NCBI RefSeq assembly: GCF_012489685.1
Contig: NC_080043.1
Location: forward strand, 6,326,501-6,390,500
Direction of reading: 5' to 3'
Source of the DNA: Lotus japonicus
Lineage: Eukaryota > Streptophyta > Magnoliopsida > Fabales > Fabaceae
DNA length: 64,000 nucleotides
Shown here in pieces: positions 19,965 to 31,392 of the stretch. The translations under genes were made by a program, and so were the position numbers. The notes under the pieces were generated by a model. It worked only from the letters and a program-made list of their open reading frames with translations, searched no databases and was not told the DNA's origin. Positions within the stretch are counted from its first letter, which is position 1. Each line of letters opens with the position of its first letter.

Positions 19965-20779
19965 TTCCTGGCCGGTCTTCCTAAATCTTTTGGCGACAAA
20001 GTTCGTGAGAAACTTAGAAGCCAAAATCCGGGGGGAGAAATCCCTTATCATACCCTTAGTTATGGACAGCTCATAGCTATCATTCAAAGAGTTGCTCTCA
20101 AAATCTGTCAGGACGACAAAATCCAACAGCAACTCACTAAGGAGAAGTCTCAGAATCGCAGGGATTTGGGTACTTTCTGCGAACAATTTGGTATTCAAGG
20201 TTGTCCCAAGAAACCTAAACCCAGAAAGCAAGATCGCTACTGCTCCTGATCTTCTTTTAGAAGAATCTTCAAACTTCAAAAGCTTCAGTGCCAACAATGT
20301 CTATGAATGGAATATTGATGGTGAAAACGAGTATGGCATCACCAAAATCCTCCAAAATATGACTATGGTAGCCACTGCCTATGTTACCGCCAACAATTGT
20401 CCTGAATCTCTTATCGTTGAAGTCTTGGTTGCTGGTTTCTGTGGTCAGCTCAAAGGTTGGTGGGATAATTATCTCACTCAAGACGAGAAGGATCAGATCT
20501 TAAATGCTGTCAAGACGGATGAAGAAGGCAATCCTATCATGGAAGATGGCAAATTCATCTCTGATGCTGTCAACTCCTTAATCTTTACCATAGCCCAACA
20601 TTTTGTTGGAGATCCTTCTCTCATCAAGGACAGATCTGGTGATCTTTTGTCCAATCTTAAGTGCAAATCTTTGGGTGATTTCAGGTGGTAAAAGGATACT
20701 TTCCTGACCAGGGTTTCACCCGAGAAGACAGCCAGCAAGCTTTCTGGAAAGAGAAATTCCTGGCTTCAGAGATGAGACT

Positions 20780-22297
20780 TTGAATGTCATATCCTACAAG
20801 GAGAAGCAGATTAACTTCCTCAAGGAAGAAATCTCTTACAAAACCATTGAGGTTCAATTACAACAACCTTCTGTCAAATCTAGGATTGAGAATATTTTGG
20901 AAGATATTCAATCTAACATCTGTTCTGATCTACCCAACGCCTTTTGGGAAAGGAAGAGCCATATGGTGGAACTTCCTTATGAAAAAGATTTTTCAGACAA
21001 ACAGATTCCAACCAAGGCTAGGCCTATTCAAATGAATGAAGAACTTCTTCATTTCTGCCAAAAGGAAATCAATGATCTCCTTGAAAAGAAACTTATTCGC
21101 AGGAGTAAGAGCCCTTGGTCCTGTGCAGCCTTCTATGTCAACAAACAAGCTGAGATAGAACGGGGAACCCCTAGGCTGGTTATTAACTACAAACCTCTCA
21201 ATCAAGCCCTTTGTTGGATTAGATATCCTATCCCCAACAAGAAAGATCTCTTAGCCAGACTGCATGATGCTAAGGTCTTTTCAAAATTCGACATGAAATC
21301 TGGATTCTGGCAAATCCAATTGCAAGAGAAGGATAGGTATAAAACTGCTTTTACTGTTCCTTTTGGGCAGTATGAGTGGAACGTTATGCCTTTTGGGCTA
21401 AAGAACGCCCCATCTGAATTCCAAAGGATTATGAACGAAATCTTCAATCCTTATTCCAAATTCACTATTGTCTACATTGATGATGTTCTAATCTTTTCCC
21501 AAACTTTAGATCAACATTTCAAACATCTCAATACATTCATCTCTGTAATCAAAAGGAATGGCTTGGCTGTATCCAAGACAAAGGTCAGTTTGTTCCAAAC
21601 CAAAATCAGATTCCTTGGTCACAACATCCACCAAGGAACCATCATTCCTATCAATAGAGCCATTGAGTTCACGGATAAATTCCCTGATCAAATCATTGAC
21701 AAAACCCAACTACAAAGATTCCTGGGTTGTCTCAATTATGTTGCGGACTTCTGTCCTCAACTCAGTACCATAATCAAACCCCTTCATGATAGACTCAAGA
21801 AGGATCCTCCACCTTGGTCCGATATTCATACCAATGTGGTCAAGCAAATCAAACTTCGTGTCAAGAATCTCCCTTGTCTTTATCTCCCTAATCCTCAAGC
21901 TTTCAAAATTATTGAAACTGATGCCTCTGATATTGGCTTTGGTGGTATTTTGAAACAAAAGGTTTTTGACAAGGAACAAATTATTGCTTTTACTTCAAAA
22001 CATTGGAATCCTGCTCAACAGAATTATTCTACTGTCAAAAAAGAAGTTTTAGCAATCGTTTTATCTATTTCAAAATTTCAATCTGATTTGATTAATCAAA
22101 AATTCTTAGTCCGTGTAGACTGCAAATCTGCGAAAGAAATCTTACAAAAAGATGTCAAAAACTTAGCTTCAAAACATATCTTTGCCAGATGGCAAGCTAT
22201 TTTAAGCGTTTTTGACTTCGATATTGAATATATAAAAGGATCTAACAATTCTCTCCCTGATTTTCTTACTCGTGAATATTTGCAGGGAAGAACCTAA
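20780..22297 (+). pseudogene. RT-RNase H part of the viral polyprotein, copy A
   Basis: This open frame of 505 codons covers the segment just before RT, the reverse transcriptase with YIDD (about 21475-21486) and the RNase H with its first Asp in an ETDAS motif. It ends at the normal polyprotein stop (22295-22297). The upstream capsid and protease parts are scrambled or absent, so a normal polyprotein cannot be made. The residues differ little from copies B and C, so the copy is not ancient. Confidence 0.85.
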
Positions 22298-22298
22298 C

Positions 22299-22834
22299 AT
22301 GGCCTCCAGAGGCCCCTCCTCCTCCTCCTCACGAGGAAGAGGCAAAAGCAGAGAAAAGAATAAAGGTATTGTAATCTCTGACCCTTTAATCTTATCTGAG
22401 CCCACTGCTCACCAATCTGGACCCACTGTCCAAAAAATTGAGCCCACTGCTCAGACCCAATCTTCCCAGCCAAAACAAACTAAAGAAGATTATGCTTTAT
22501 CCATCCCAACACTCCTTGCCTTCAAACAAGCAGGCTTAGATGAAATACCTCAAGGCCTCACCAAACTTCCAAATAAATCTTGGGCCAGATTCGCTGACAA
22601 AGATGATGACCAAGAAATTCAATCCCTCCAAGCTTTTATTGATAGAACCAGAAGCTTAGCAACTTATGATGGGAAAAAACCTGTTGTTGTTGCCCAACCT
22701 AGCCCAGTTGCCCGACCTAGCCCAAATTCAGGTTACTTGGCTAAAGCAGATATAAAATTCCAAACCTTCATCGAACCAGAATGGTGGGACAATTCTGGAG
22801 GAGTTAACCTGGCCAATAAAATTGGTACCAAGCT
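22299..22834 (+). pseudogene. Truncated viral ORF3, copy A
   Basis: It starts one base after the polyprotein stop, as in the other copies, and matches them for about 178 residues. It then runs without a break into foreign (inverted LIR) DNA at 22835, which adds an unrelated tail to a stop at 22991. The protein is thus cut to well under half length. Confidence 0.85.
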
Positions 22835-22847
22835 GGCTCTGATACCA
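22835..22847 (-). promoter_or_regulatory. Viral tRNA-Met primer binding site, copy B
   Basis: The minus strand reads TGGTATCAGAGCC, the 13 bases complementary to the 3' end of plant initiator tRNA-Met that prime reverse transcription in Caulimoviridae. It is the very last part of unit B and touches inverted copy A at 22834/22835. Confidence 0.88.
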
Positions 22848-23242
22848 AGAGGGGGTCGGAAGCAGAAGGAGGGGGATGAGAAGAGGATTAAGAGAAGTAG
22901 GACGCCACCACGGAGGAGCTTTTTGCAGAAAATTAAATTGCAGAAATTAAAAACAGGAATTAAAACAGGAGGCTCAGCCTTCCATAAATAGAAAAATAAA
23001 ACTAAAACAGGAGGCTCAGCCTTCCATAAACAGAAAAATAAAACTTGAACAAGATATATATTACATAAACATAGATTACAAAACTGAAACTTAAAAACTG
23101 AAAAACTGAAACTTAAAAACTGAAAAGATTGAACGAAAGGAAAACTGAAGGAGAACTTACAGAAGGAATTCTCTCAGTGTTTCTCTCTCTAAACTCTCTA
23201 TCTAAGCTCTACCAAACTCTGATGAACAAGGTTCAGAATGAG

Positions 23243-23252
23243 CCTATTTAAA
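23243..23252 (-). promoter_or_regulatory. Candidate viral promoter TATA region, copy B
   Basis: TTTAAATAGG lies on the minus strand in the long intergenic region. It is preceded by two GAATAGTTCCGGT repeats and by a hairpin-forming GCTACAGTA pair, which look like promoter or enhancer sequence, and it is followed by a GA-rich leader. The same site is at 31225-31234 in copy C. Confidence 0.55.
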
Positions 23253-23410
23253 GAAAAGATTAGACACTGTATGAATAGTTCCGGTTGAATAGTTCCGGTA
23301 GACGGTACTATTTGACTGGCACTATTTGCTACAGTAAAAAGTCAATTTTACTGTTGCTACAGTACAAAAATTGAATTATTACAGAATAAAATGATTACAA
23401 GACGACAAAC

Positions 23411-24841
23411 TTAGCAGAAGTCATCATCATCTGATTCTGTGGTTTGGACAAAATCTGACGACCCAAGAGAGGATGGCTCGGAGACTTTGTGTTGAGGGGC
23501 CTTTGAAGATGAGGCCTGCCCAATTGGCTCCTTCAATAATTGAAGAGCAGATTGAAGGTTTCTCAGCAAGTCTTCTTCTGTTGAAGCTTCTGCAAGGGCC
23601 GCTGTGATGTGGGCCTTTTGGTTTAGCAAGAGACTAGTCTGTGGACTTGCATGCTTGAGATATTTCTGATTGGTTTTGAACCATTGGCTCACATTTTCTT
23701 TGTGGGCTTTTGTCGCATCAAAGATTTTCCACCATTTGATGAGAGCCTGTTTGTAAAGGATTGGTTGGGTTTTGGCCTTAAGACCATAGCGCCAAGAGAA
23801 CACCCAAGAGAGGGAAAAGATTGTAAAAAAGTTTAAACAATCTGGATAATTGTTCAACTCTTTGTTCCAGTGTTTAATGAAGTGATTGTATCCCTCAAGA
23901 ACTTCAGAGGGGAAAATTTCAGCTGTAGGTCCAAAGAAGCTCCACCATGAATGAAACCAATTTGGAAAAGAATATTTGTTGGTCCATTTAAAATAAATGA
24001 GCCAAGAATGTTTGAAACTTTTGTTTTGTAGACCAAAGATTATATTATCCCAAGCCCTGATATAGTCCCAATAATTAAAACCAACTGGGTCGAAATTCTG
24101 GGAGAACTTTTTGTAACTGTTTGGATTTGGTCCAAAGTCATTGGGACGAAGGACACGGAGGATTTGTAGTGTAGAATGGGTAATTAGGGAATTATCATTT
24201 TTATCCCTAAAATGTTTGATTTCCACACTGTTTGTGTCAACCAAAATAAACTCATAGAATCTTTGGTTTTTGATTGGGTGAGTGGGATCAAGATGACTTG
24301 GGAAGAGCTTGGTACCAATTTTATTGGCCAGGTTAACTCCTCCAGAATTGTCCCACCATTCTGGTTCGATGAAGGTTTGGAATTTCATATCTGCTTTAGC
24401 CAAGTAACCTGAATTTGGGCTAGGTCGGGCAACTGGGCTAGGTTGGGCAACAACAACAGGTTTTTTCCCATCATAAGTTGCTAAGCTTCTGGTTCTATCA
24501 ATAAAAGCTTGGAGGGATTGAATTTCTTGGTCATCATCTTTGTCAGCGATGCTGGCCCAAGATTTATTTGGAAGTTTGGTGAGGCCTTGAGGTATTTCAT
24601 CTAAGCCTGCTTGTTTGAAGGCAAGGAGTGTTGGGATGGATAAAGCATAATCTGCTTTAGTTTGTTTTGGCTGGGAAGATTGGGTCTGAGCAGTGGGCTC
24701 AATTTTTTGGACAGTGGGTCCAGATTGGTGAGCAGTGGGCTCAGATAAGATTAAAGGGTCAGAGATTACAATACCTTTATTCTTTTCTCTGCTTTTGCCT
24801 CTTCCTCGTGAGGAGGAGGAGGAGGGGCCTCTGGAGGTCAT
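23411..24841 (-). CDS. Viral ORF3, unknown function, copy B
   Basis: The 476-residue product starts at the ATG one base after the polyprotein stop, an arrangement suited to translation reinitiation. The N-terminus is Ser/Arg/Gly-rich and Pro/Gln-rich, then comes a Trp-rich globular part (EPEWWDNSGG; many W and F to about residue 380), and the C-terminus is acidic and Ser-rich. It sits in the place where Caulimoviridae such as caulimoviruses carry the transactivator/viroplasmin, but I see no clear viroplasmin motif. The role is therefore open. The frame is intact in both B and C. Confidence 0.7.
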   Translation of the reverse strand: MTSRGPSSSSSRGRGKSREKNKGIVISDPLILSEPTAHQSGPTVQKIEPTAQTQSSQPKQTKADYALSIPTLLAFKQAGLDEIPQGLTKLPNKSWASIADKDDDQEIQSLQAFIDRTRSLATYDGKKPVVVAQPSPVARPSPNSGYLAKADMKFQTFIEPEWWDNSGGVNLANKIGTKLFPSHLDPTHPIKNQRFYEFILVDTNSVEIKHFRDKNDNSLITHSTLQILRVLRPNDFGPNPNSYKKFSQNFDPVGFNYWDYIRAWDNIIFGLQNKSFKHSWLIYFKWTNKYSFPNWFHSWWSFFGPTAEIFPSEVLEGYNHFIKHWNKELNNYPDCLNFFTIFSLSWVFSWRYGLKAKTQPILYKQALIKWWKIFDATKAHKENVSQWFKTNQKYLKHASPQTSLLLNQKAHITAALAEASTEEDLLRNLQSALQLLKEPIGQASSSKAPQHKVSEPSSLGSSDFVQTTESDDDDFC

Positions 24842-24842
24842 G

Positions 24843-27800
24843 TTAGGTTTTTCCCTGCAAATATTTACGAGTAAGAAAATCAGGGAGAGAATTGTTAGAT
24901 CCTTTTATATATTCAATATCGAAGTCAAAAACGCTTAAAATAGCTTGCCATCTGGCAAAGATATGTTTTGAAGCTAAGTTTTTGACATCTTTTTGTAAGA
25001 TTTCTTTCGCAGATTTGCAGTCTACACGGACTAAGAATTTTTGATTAATCAAATCAGATTGAAATTTTGAAATAGATAAAACAATTGCTAAAACTTCTTT
25101 TTTGACAGTAGAATAATTCTGTTGAGCAGGATTCCAATGTTTTGAAGTAAAAGCAATAATTTGTTCCTTGTCAAAAACCTTTTGTTTCAAAATACCACCA
25201 AAGCCAATATCAGAGGCATCAGTTTCAATAATTTTGAAAGCTTGAGGATTAGGGAGATAAAGACAAGGGAGATTCTTGACACGAAGTTTGATTTGCTTGA
25301 CCACATTGGTATGAATATCGGACCAAGGTGGAGGATCCTTCTTGAGTCTATCATGAAGGGGTTTGATTATGGTACTGAGTTGAGGACAGAAGTCCGCAAC
25401 ATAATTGAGACAACCCAGGAATCTTTGTAGTTGGGTTTTGTCAATGATTTGATCAGGGAATTTATCCGTGAACTCAATGGCTCTATTGATAGGAATGATG
25501 GTTCCTTGGTGGATGTTGTGACCAAGGAATCTGATTTTGGTTTGGAACAAACTGACCTTTGTCTTGGATACAGCCAAGCCATTCCTTTTGATTACAGAGA
25601 TGAATGTATTGAGATGTTTGAAATGTTGATCTAAAGTTTGGGAAAAGATTAGAACATCATCAATGTAGACAATAGTGAATTTGGAATAAGAATTGAAGAT
25701 TTCGTTCATAATCCTTTGGAATTCAGATGGGGCGTTCTTTAGCCCAAAAGGCATAACGTTCCACTCATACTGCCCAAAAGGAACAGTAAAAGCAGTTTTA
25801 TACCTATCCTTCTCTTGCAATTGGATTTGCCAGAATCCAGATTTCATGTCGAATTTTGAAAAGACCTTAGCATCATGCAGTCTGGCTAAGAGATCTTTCT
25901 TGTTGGGGATAGGATATCTAATCCAACAAAGGGCTTGATTGAGAGGTTTGTAGTTAATAACCAGCCTAGGGGTTCCCCGTTCTATCTCAGCTTGTTTGTT
26001 GACATAGAAGGCTGCACAGGACCAAGGGCTCTTACTCCTGCGAATAAGTTTCTTTTCAAGGAGATCATTGATTTCCTTTTGGCAGAAATGAAGAAGTTCT
26101 TCATTCATTTGAATAGGCCTAGCCTTGGTTGGAATCTGTTTGTCTGAAAAATCTTTTTCATAAGGAAGTTCCACCATATGGCTCTTCCTTTCCCAAAAGG
26201 CGTTGGGTAGATCAGAACAGATGTTAGATTGAATATCTTCCAAAATATTCTCAATCCTAGATTTGACAGAAGGTTGTTGTAATTGAACCTCAATGGTTTT
26301 GTAAGAGATTTCTTCCTTGAGGAAGTTAATCTGCTTCTCCTTGTAGGATATGACATTCAAAGTCTTTTCTATGGGGGGTTCAGAGAATTTGAATAAAATC
26401 GGCTGTCCAAGATGCTGGAAAGTAATGCCATCTACGTCAGTATTATAGGGGAAGAGCTTCTTAATGAAAGGGGTCCCTATAATGATTTTTTGACTCAAAT
26501 TTCTGACTAACAGAAATGGAGTTTCGATTTCAAGACTACCATTTTTGATGATAGCTGAGGGGATTTTATACTTGATTTTTAGTCTAGATCCTTCGGCAGC
26601 GCTGAGCTTCTCAGTTGTTTTCTCAAAATATCTGGTGGGAATGAGTCCCTCCGAAATACAACTGGAATCTGCCCCTGTGTCAAAGAGGGCAGGGATTTCG
26701 AGAATAAAATCACCTATGAGGATTTTGACATGGATGAAGAATTTCTGAATGGTGACCTGGTTAATATTTTCCAGAAAGTCCTCGCAGTTGTCGTTAGGAG
26801 CTGGATTGGAATCAGGTACAGAAGAATCATCTTCCTCATAATTTCTAGTCAGTTTCTCCAAAATAAGCTGCTGACTGCTTTGGATTTGTTTGAGGCTTTT
26901 AACCTCAGTCTTAAGGGAATTGACTTCAGATTGGAGGTCTTGAATAGTGACGGGCTTGACCGTAGATTTCTCAAGACGCTTGAAAGTATCCCTAAGATTG
27001 AATTTATTAGTGGTTATAGGACTTTTGGGAGGCCTATCTTCAAGAGTAGACCTGAGGCGTTCCAAATAGATTTTCTTTTCCTCAGGATCAGGGATAGAAT
27101 TAATGGCCCTGAAGAGTAGATCTTGTTCATTGGTCAAAGTGTTGATAGACAAGGTATTGACGGAGGATGATGATTGAGAATCATCATTCTGAATTTGATT
27201 TAGGTCTTCAGAGACCTCATAATCCGAAGGATTAGATTCTTCTTCATCAGAAGTTTGAATGAGAAGATTGTTGATCTTGTCTTCGATCTCAGGTTCAAGA
27301 TGAAGCTCAGAGATTCTCTTTTTGAGTCTGCAATACCTGCTAATATGGCCCGGCTTGCCGCAGTTGTAGCAGGTAACATCTTTTCCTTGAGAGGGTCTAG
27401 TCTCAGGAGGGTTCTTTGGAATTTGCGAAGGTTTTGATCTAGGCTTGGGTTTCCTATGATCATTCCTGCTAGATCTCTTTCTCCATTGTTGTCTAGGAGG
27501 AGGAGGATCTTGCTTTCTGGGTTTAGGTTTCTTGGGACAACCTTGAATACCAAATTGTTCGCAGAAAGTACCCAAATCCCTGCGATTCTGAGACTTCTCC
27601 TTAGTGAGTTGCTGTTGGATTTTGTCGTCCTGACAGATTTTGAGAGCAACTCTTTGAATGATAGCTATGAGCTGTCCATAACTAAGGGTATGATAAGGGA
27701 TTTCTCCCCCCGGATTTTGGCTTCTAAGTTTCTCACGAACTTTGTCGCCAAAAGATTTAGGAAGACCGGCCAGAAATTTCTCTTTCCAGAAAGCTTGTTG

Positions 27801-29255
27801 GCTGTCTTCTCGGGTGTAAACCCTGGTCAGGAAGGTATCCTTATACCACCTGAAATCACCCAAAGATTTTCACTTAAGATTGGACAAAAGATCACCAGAT
27901 CTGTCCTTGATGAGAGAAGGATCTCCAACAAAATGTTGGGCTATGGTAAAGATTAAGGAGTTGACAGCATCAGAGATGAATTTGCCATCTTCCATGATAG
28001 GATTGCCTTCTTCATCCGTCTTGACAGCATTTAAGATCTGATCCTTCTCGTCTTGAGTGAGATAATTATCCCACCAACCTTTGAGCTGGCCACAGAAACC
28101 AGCAACCAAGACTTCAACGATAAGAGATTCAGGACAATTGTTGGCGGTAACATAGGCAGTGGCTACCATAGTCATATTTTGGAGGATTTTGGTGATGCCA
28201 TACTCGTTTTCACCATCAATATTCCATTCATAGACATTGTTGGCACTGAAGCTTTTGAAGTTTGAAGATTCTTCTAAAAGAAGATCAGGAGCAGTAGCTC
28301 TAGGATAGTAGAGCTTGGTTTCTTTTCTCCACTGATTCTTAGAGTTGTGAATGACAGTATTGACCGGAATACTTTTGATAGATTGAACGTTAGACTTCAT
28401 AGATTGAATATCAGAATCAGACTCAACCTTACCATCTTCAATATTATTTAAAGAAGTAGAGGTATTACGAGTAGAAGTACGAGTTTTAGGAGGAGGAGGA
28501 GCAGTAATAATGGGATTAGAAACTGCTTCCGGAGTAGGTTCCGGAGTCTCAGGAGGTTCCGGAGTCTCAGGAATAACTTGTTTGAGAAGCTGAAGTTGCT
28601 CTACCACCTTTTGGAGGAGCTCATTGTCAGATTCCTTTTTTGCTCGAAGAGTTTGAGCCGAGTGTCTGGAACGGCTACTGATTTGAAAGGGTTTGAAAAG
28701 AGGTTTTTCAAGCTGGCATCCCTTAGGGATATCAAGATTAGAAGGGGAAGGTTCAATCTTGACCTTTTCTTTTCCTTTCCTGGAAGAGCAATCCTGCACT
28801 TGGGATTCTCCAAGAATTTGAAGATACTTATTGGTATAATTGGATTGTTCCATGAGGTCTTTGATGTCTTTTCCAGTGACATCACCTTCTTCTTTCCTAG
28901 TCTTGAAGGGAGAAGCTAGGACAGGTGTAGATTGGGCTCCTTTAAGAAGGAAAGGAGTTTTAGGTGGCAGGTTAGAAAGGGTTTCTTTTCCATCCTTATG
29001 CTGCCATTTAACCATGTCAATTTGGAAGGGGTAAGATTTCCAATTCTTGTTGGCATAATCTTGAAACCATTCAAAAAAAAAAGATGTTTTGCTGGGTTTT
29101 CTCAAGGAACCCATAGAATTTTTCTTGGATCTTCTTTCTCTTTTCACCCTGATACTTTGCAAAGAACCATTTTCTTTGTTGAGTCCATCGGTCATAGTAG
29201 AAATCTGCCTTGATACTTCCTTTGTCGATGACGAATTCAGTAGTGATTGCTCCAA
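24843..29255 (-). pseudogene. Viral polyprotein (capsid, zinc knuckle, protease, RT, RNase H), copy B, one TGA
   Basis: It has the same layout as the intact copy C polyprotein. A single TGC-to-TGA difference at 27872-27870 stops translation after 461 residues, inside the capsid region. The rest of the frame is open to 24843. Downstream it still shows the CCHC knuckle, DTGAD protease motif, YIDD of RT and the RNase H acidic residues. There are no frameshifts. It differs from copy C at a few dozen scattered residues at most. Confidence 0.9.
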
Positions 29256-30444
29256 TGAAATCAGAAGTTTCTCCAGGGGTTTCTAGAGAAGAATACGTGG
29301 GAGATAAGGTGGATTGATGTTCTTCATCACCCTTGTCATAGGTAGTCTTGACAGGAGTGGTATTGACATATCCAGCCAAATGGATAGTAGATCCGTCATG
29401 AGAGAGGGAAGGTCGAGCGCTAGACTCGGGTTGGTTCCTTCTAGTCATAGAAAAAGATCTTCTGGACATGGCAGATTGGAAATCAGAGGATGTCCTAATA
29501 GATCTAGGGATGGAGAAAGAATTTCTTCTATCAAAGATGAGATCTACTTGGCCAGATTGGTGTTGGACAATTTCACGAAACTCAGGAGTTTCAACAGGTT
29601 GGGCTGGAGTAGCCTTTTCCAAAGACCATTTCTCTGGAAGGGTGATATCACTCCATTGGATGGTTTTGGGAACAATAACGTTTGCCTTATCATAATCTAT
29701 AAGGAAAAGAGTTGTTTCTCCAGATTTCTCACAATTGGTTCGCAAGAAATAAGATTTGATAGAGTTCATTACCTTGTATTGAACCCTGTAGATTAAGGAG
29801 ATGGGAATGGAATCCTCCTTCATATCAAGGTCGTGAAGCTTGATATTTAGGAAGAGGACATCAAGGATGTTTTTATCTTCCAGACTAACAGTTAGATCTG
29901 GGAAGCAATTGAAAAAGATTGGTCCATTACTCAGGCTGGTTTCAACCGTTCCTAAGAGGGAGTCATGGAATTGATTATGTCTAACATCCCTAAGACAAAG
30001 GAGTACAGCGATGTCAAGAGACTTTCTGGTTAGGGGTTTAAGACCAACTTGAACACTACCTATATGAAGATAGTTAAAGTTCTTGCTGATATGTTCTTTG
30101 ATGCTTTTCTCGGAAAGCAGATGGATTTCTTCATCATCAGATCTGAGCTTGTAGGTTTGCTCAACGGTTTTGATAATGAAATCTGATCGTTTGAAAAAGG
30201 ATCCGTTTGGTTTGTAGATCTCAGCATGAGAAATTTTTGGAATTTCCCAGTTGTCAAGATCTTGATTGATATCTTCAAAATGAATTTCTTCTTTGAAGAC
30301 AGATTTGGATAATTGATTGGATTGATGAGGATGATCGATAGAAGAAGAAGAGGGTTGGGAAGATCTGAAAGAAAGCTTAGAAGAGAAAGAGCGAAGCATC
30401 AAAAAAGGTAGATCTTCCTCACCCGTAAGTATCATCGCCATCAC
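29071..30444 (-). CDS. Viral movement protein (30K-type), copy B
   Basis: The 457-residue frame contains the plant-virus movement protein core with the landmarks GLKPLTRKSLD, LLCLRD and NGPIFFNCFPDLTVSL, shared by Caulimoviridae and other 30K-type movement proteins that widen plasmodesmata. The C-terminal half is Ser/Arg-rich. It overlaps the polyprotein start by 185 bp in another frame. It is 33 residues longer than in copy C because the codon that is TAA there is AAA here. Which length is ancestral cannot be told from two copies. Confidence 0.85.
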   Translation of the reverse strand: MMAMILTGEEDLPFLMLRSFSSKLSFRSSQPSSSSIDHPHQSNQLSKSVFKEEIHFEDINQDLDNWEIPKISHAEIYKPNGSFFKRSDFIIKTVEQTYKLRSDDEEIHLLSEKSIKEHISKNFNYLHIGSVQVGLKPLTRKSLDIAVLLCLRDVRHNQFHDSLLGTVETSLSNGPIFFNCFPDLTVSLEDKNILDVLFLNIKLHDLDMKEDSIPISLIYRVQYKVMNSIKSYFLRTNCEKSGETTLFLIDYDKANVIVPKTIQWSDITLPEKWSLEKATPAQPVETPEFREIVQHQSGQVDLIFDRRNSFSIPRSIRTSSDFQSAMSRRSFSMTRRNQPESSARPSLSHDGSTIHLAGYVNTTPVKTTYDKGDEEHQSTLSPTYSSLETPGETSDFIGAITTEFVIDKGSIKADFYYDRWTQQRKWFFAKYQGEKRKKIQEKFYGFLEKTQQNIFFF

Positions 30445-30722
30445 CTGGTTCTATAGAAACAGATAAATAAATTAGAAATATAAGTTAGGTTCTGCGTTGT
30501 TCTTAATAGTTGAGCAGTATAGATCTGGATCAGACTTAAGCCACCACAAAAGGAAACTAAACAAGGACATTAAAAATATTCAGAACTTAATAACATGTCT
30601 GTAGTATGGCTAATATAGACTTACTGCCACACAGGGATTTACTGCCTTCAACGCCTCCGCTGCAGAGATGATCATAAGTCTGAATAGTAATAATCCTAGA
30701 AGGTTTTCAAAAGAGCTTTCAT

Positions 30723-30843
30723 TTTAGTTTAGTTCAAAGTGTACTACCAGTCCAGATCCCGACCATAGTGCTTAATTATACAAGAACAGAACAGAGAAAT
30801 AACTTATATCTAACATATTTAACATGTTCCTACTTCCCCATCA
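30723..30843. other. 121-bp non-viral-looking filler between units B and C
   Basis: The sequence to its right (30844 on) is the primer-site end of unit C and the sequence to its left (up to 30722) is the leader start of unit B. The 121 bp between them match neither unit elsewhere in this window. It may be host DNA or filler made during end joining. Confidence 0.6.
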
Positions 30844-31224
30844 GGCTCTGAGAAGAGGATTAAAACCTTTGAGCAATTTTGAGAAGCAGAAGGAGGGGGA
30901 TGAGAAGAGGATTAAGAGAAGTAGGACGCCACCACGGAGGGGCTTTTTGCAGAAAATTAAATTGGAGAAATTAAAAACAGGAATTAAAACAGGAGGCTCA
31001 GCCTTCCATAAACAGAAAAATAAAACTTGAACAAGATATATATTACATAAACATAGATTACAAAACTGAAACTTAAAAACTGAAAAACTGAAACTTAAAA
31101 ACTGAAAAGATTGAAAGAAAGGAAAACTGATGGAGAACTTACAGAAGGAATTCTCTCAGTGTTTCTCTCTCTAAACTCTCTATCTAAGCTCTACCAAACT
31201 CTGATGAACAAGGTTCAGAATGAG

Positions 31225-31234
31225 CCTATTTAAA
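31225..31234 (-). promoter_or_regulatory. Candidate viral promoter TATA region, copy C
   Basis: TTTAAATAGG lies on the minus strand, downstream of the paired GAATAGTTCCGGT repeats and the GCTACAGTA hairpin. The context is the same as in copy B. Confidence 0.55.
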
Positions 31235-31392
31235 GAAAAGATTGGACACTGTATGAATAGTTCCGGTTGAATAGTTCCGGTAGACGGTACTATTTGACTG
31301 GCACTATTTGCTACAGTAAAAAGTCAATTTTACTGTTGCTACAGTACAAAAATTGAATTATTACAGAATAAAATGATTACAAGACGACAAAC

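Larger units (their letters stand above)
19966..22834 (+). mobile_element. Endogenous pararetrovirus copy A, scrambled partial copy (Caulimoviridae)
   Basis: Compared with copies B and C, this copy consists of three blocks. Block 1 (about 19966-20235) corresponds to the C-terminal capsid region. Block 2 (20236 to about 20768) is a segment lying upstream of block 1 in the virus. Block 3 (about 20772-22834) runs from the end of protease through RT, RNase H and the start of ORF3. Block 2 ends at the same viral position where block 1 begins, so the two are in swapped order. Block 2 also carries a stop after its GDFRW segment (20688-20690) and a one-base deletion near 20717. The movement protein gene, the zinc knuckle and the protease active site are missing. 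Confidence 0.88.
22835..30722 (-). mobile_element. Endogenous pararetrovirus copy B, full-length unit with one nonsense codon
   Basis: On the minus strand the order is leader, movement protein (30444), polyprotein (29255), ORF3 (24841), the long intergenic region with promoter, and finally the tRNA-Met primer binding site (22847-22835). Length is 7888 bp, within the 7-8 kb genome size usual for Caulimoviridae. The linear unit opens just downstream of the primer binding site, so every gene is present once. It is nearly identical to copy C. The polyprotein has a TGA at 27872-27870. The only viral enzyme set is protease-RT-RNase H; there is no integrase, as expected for this family. Confidence 0.92.
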
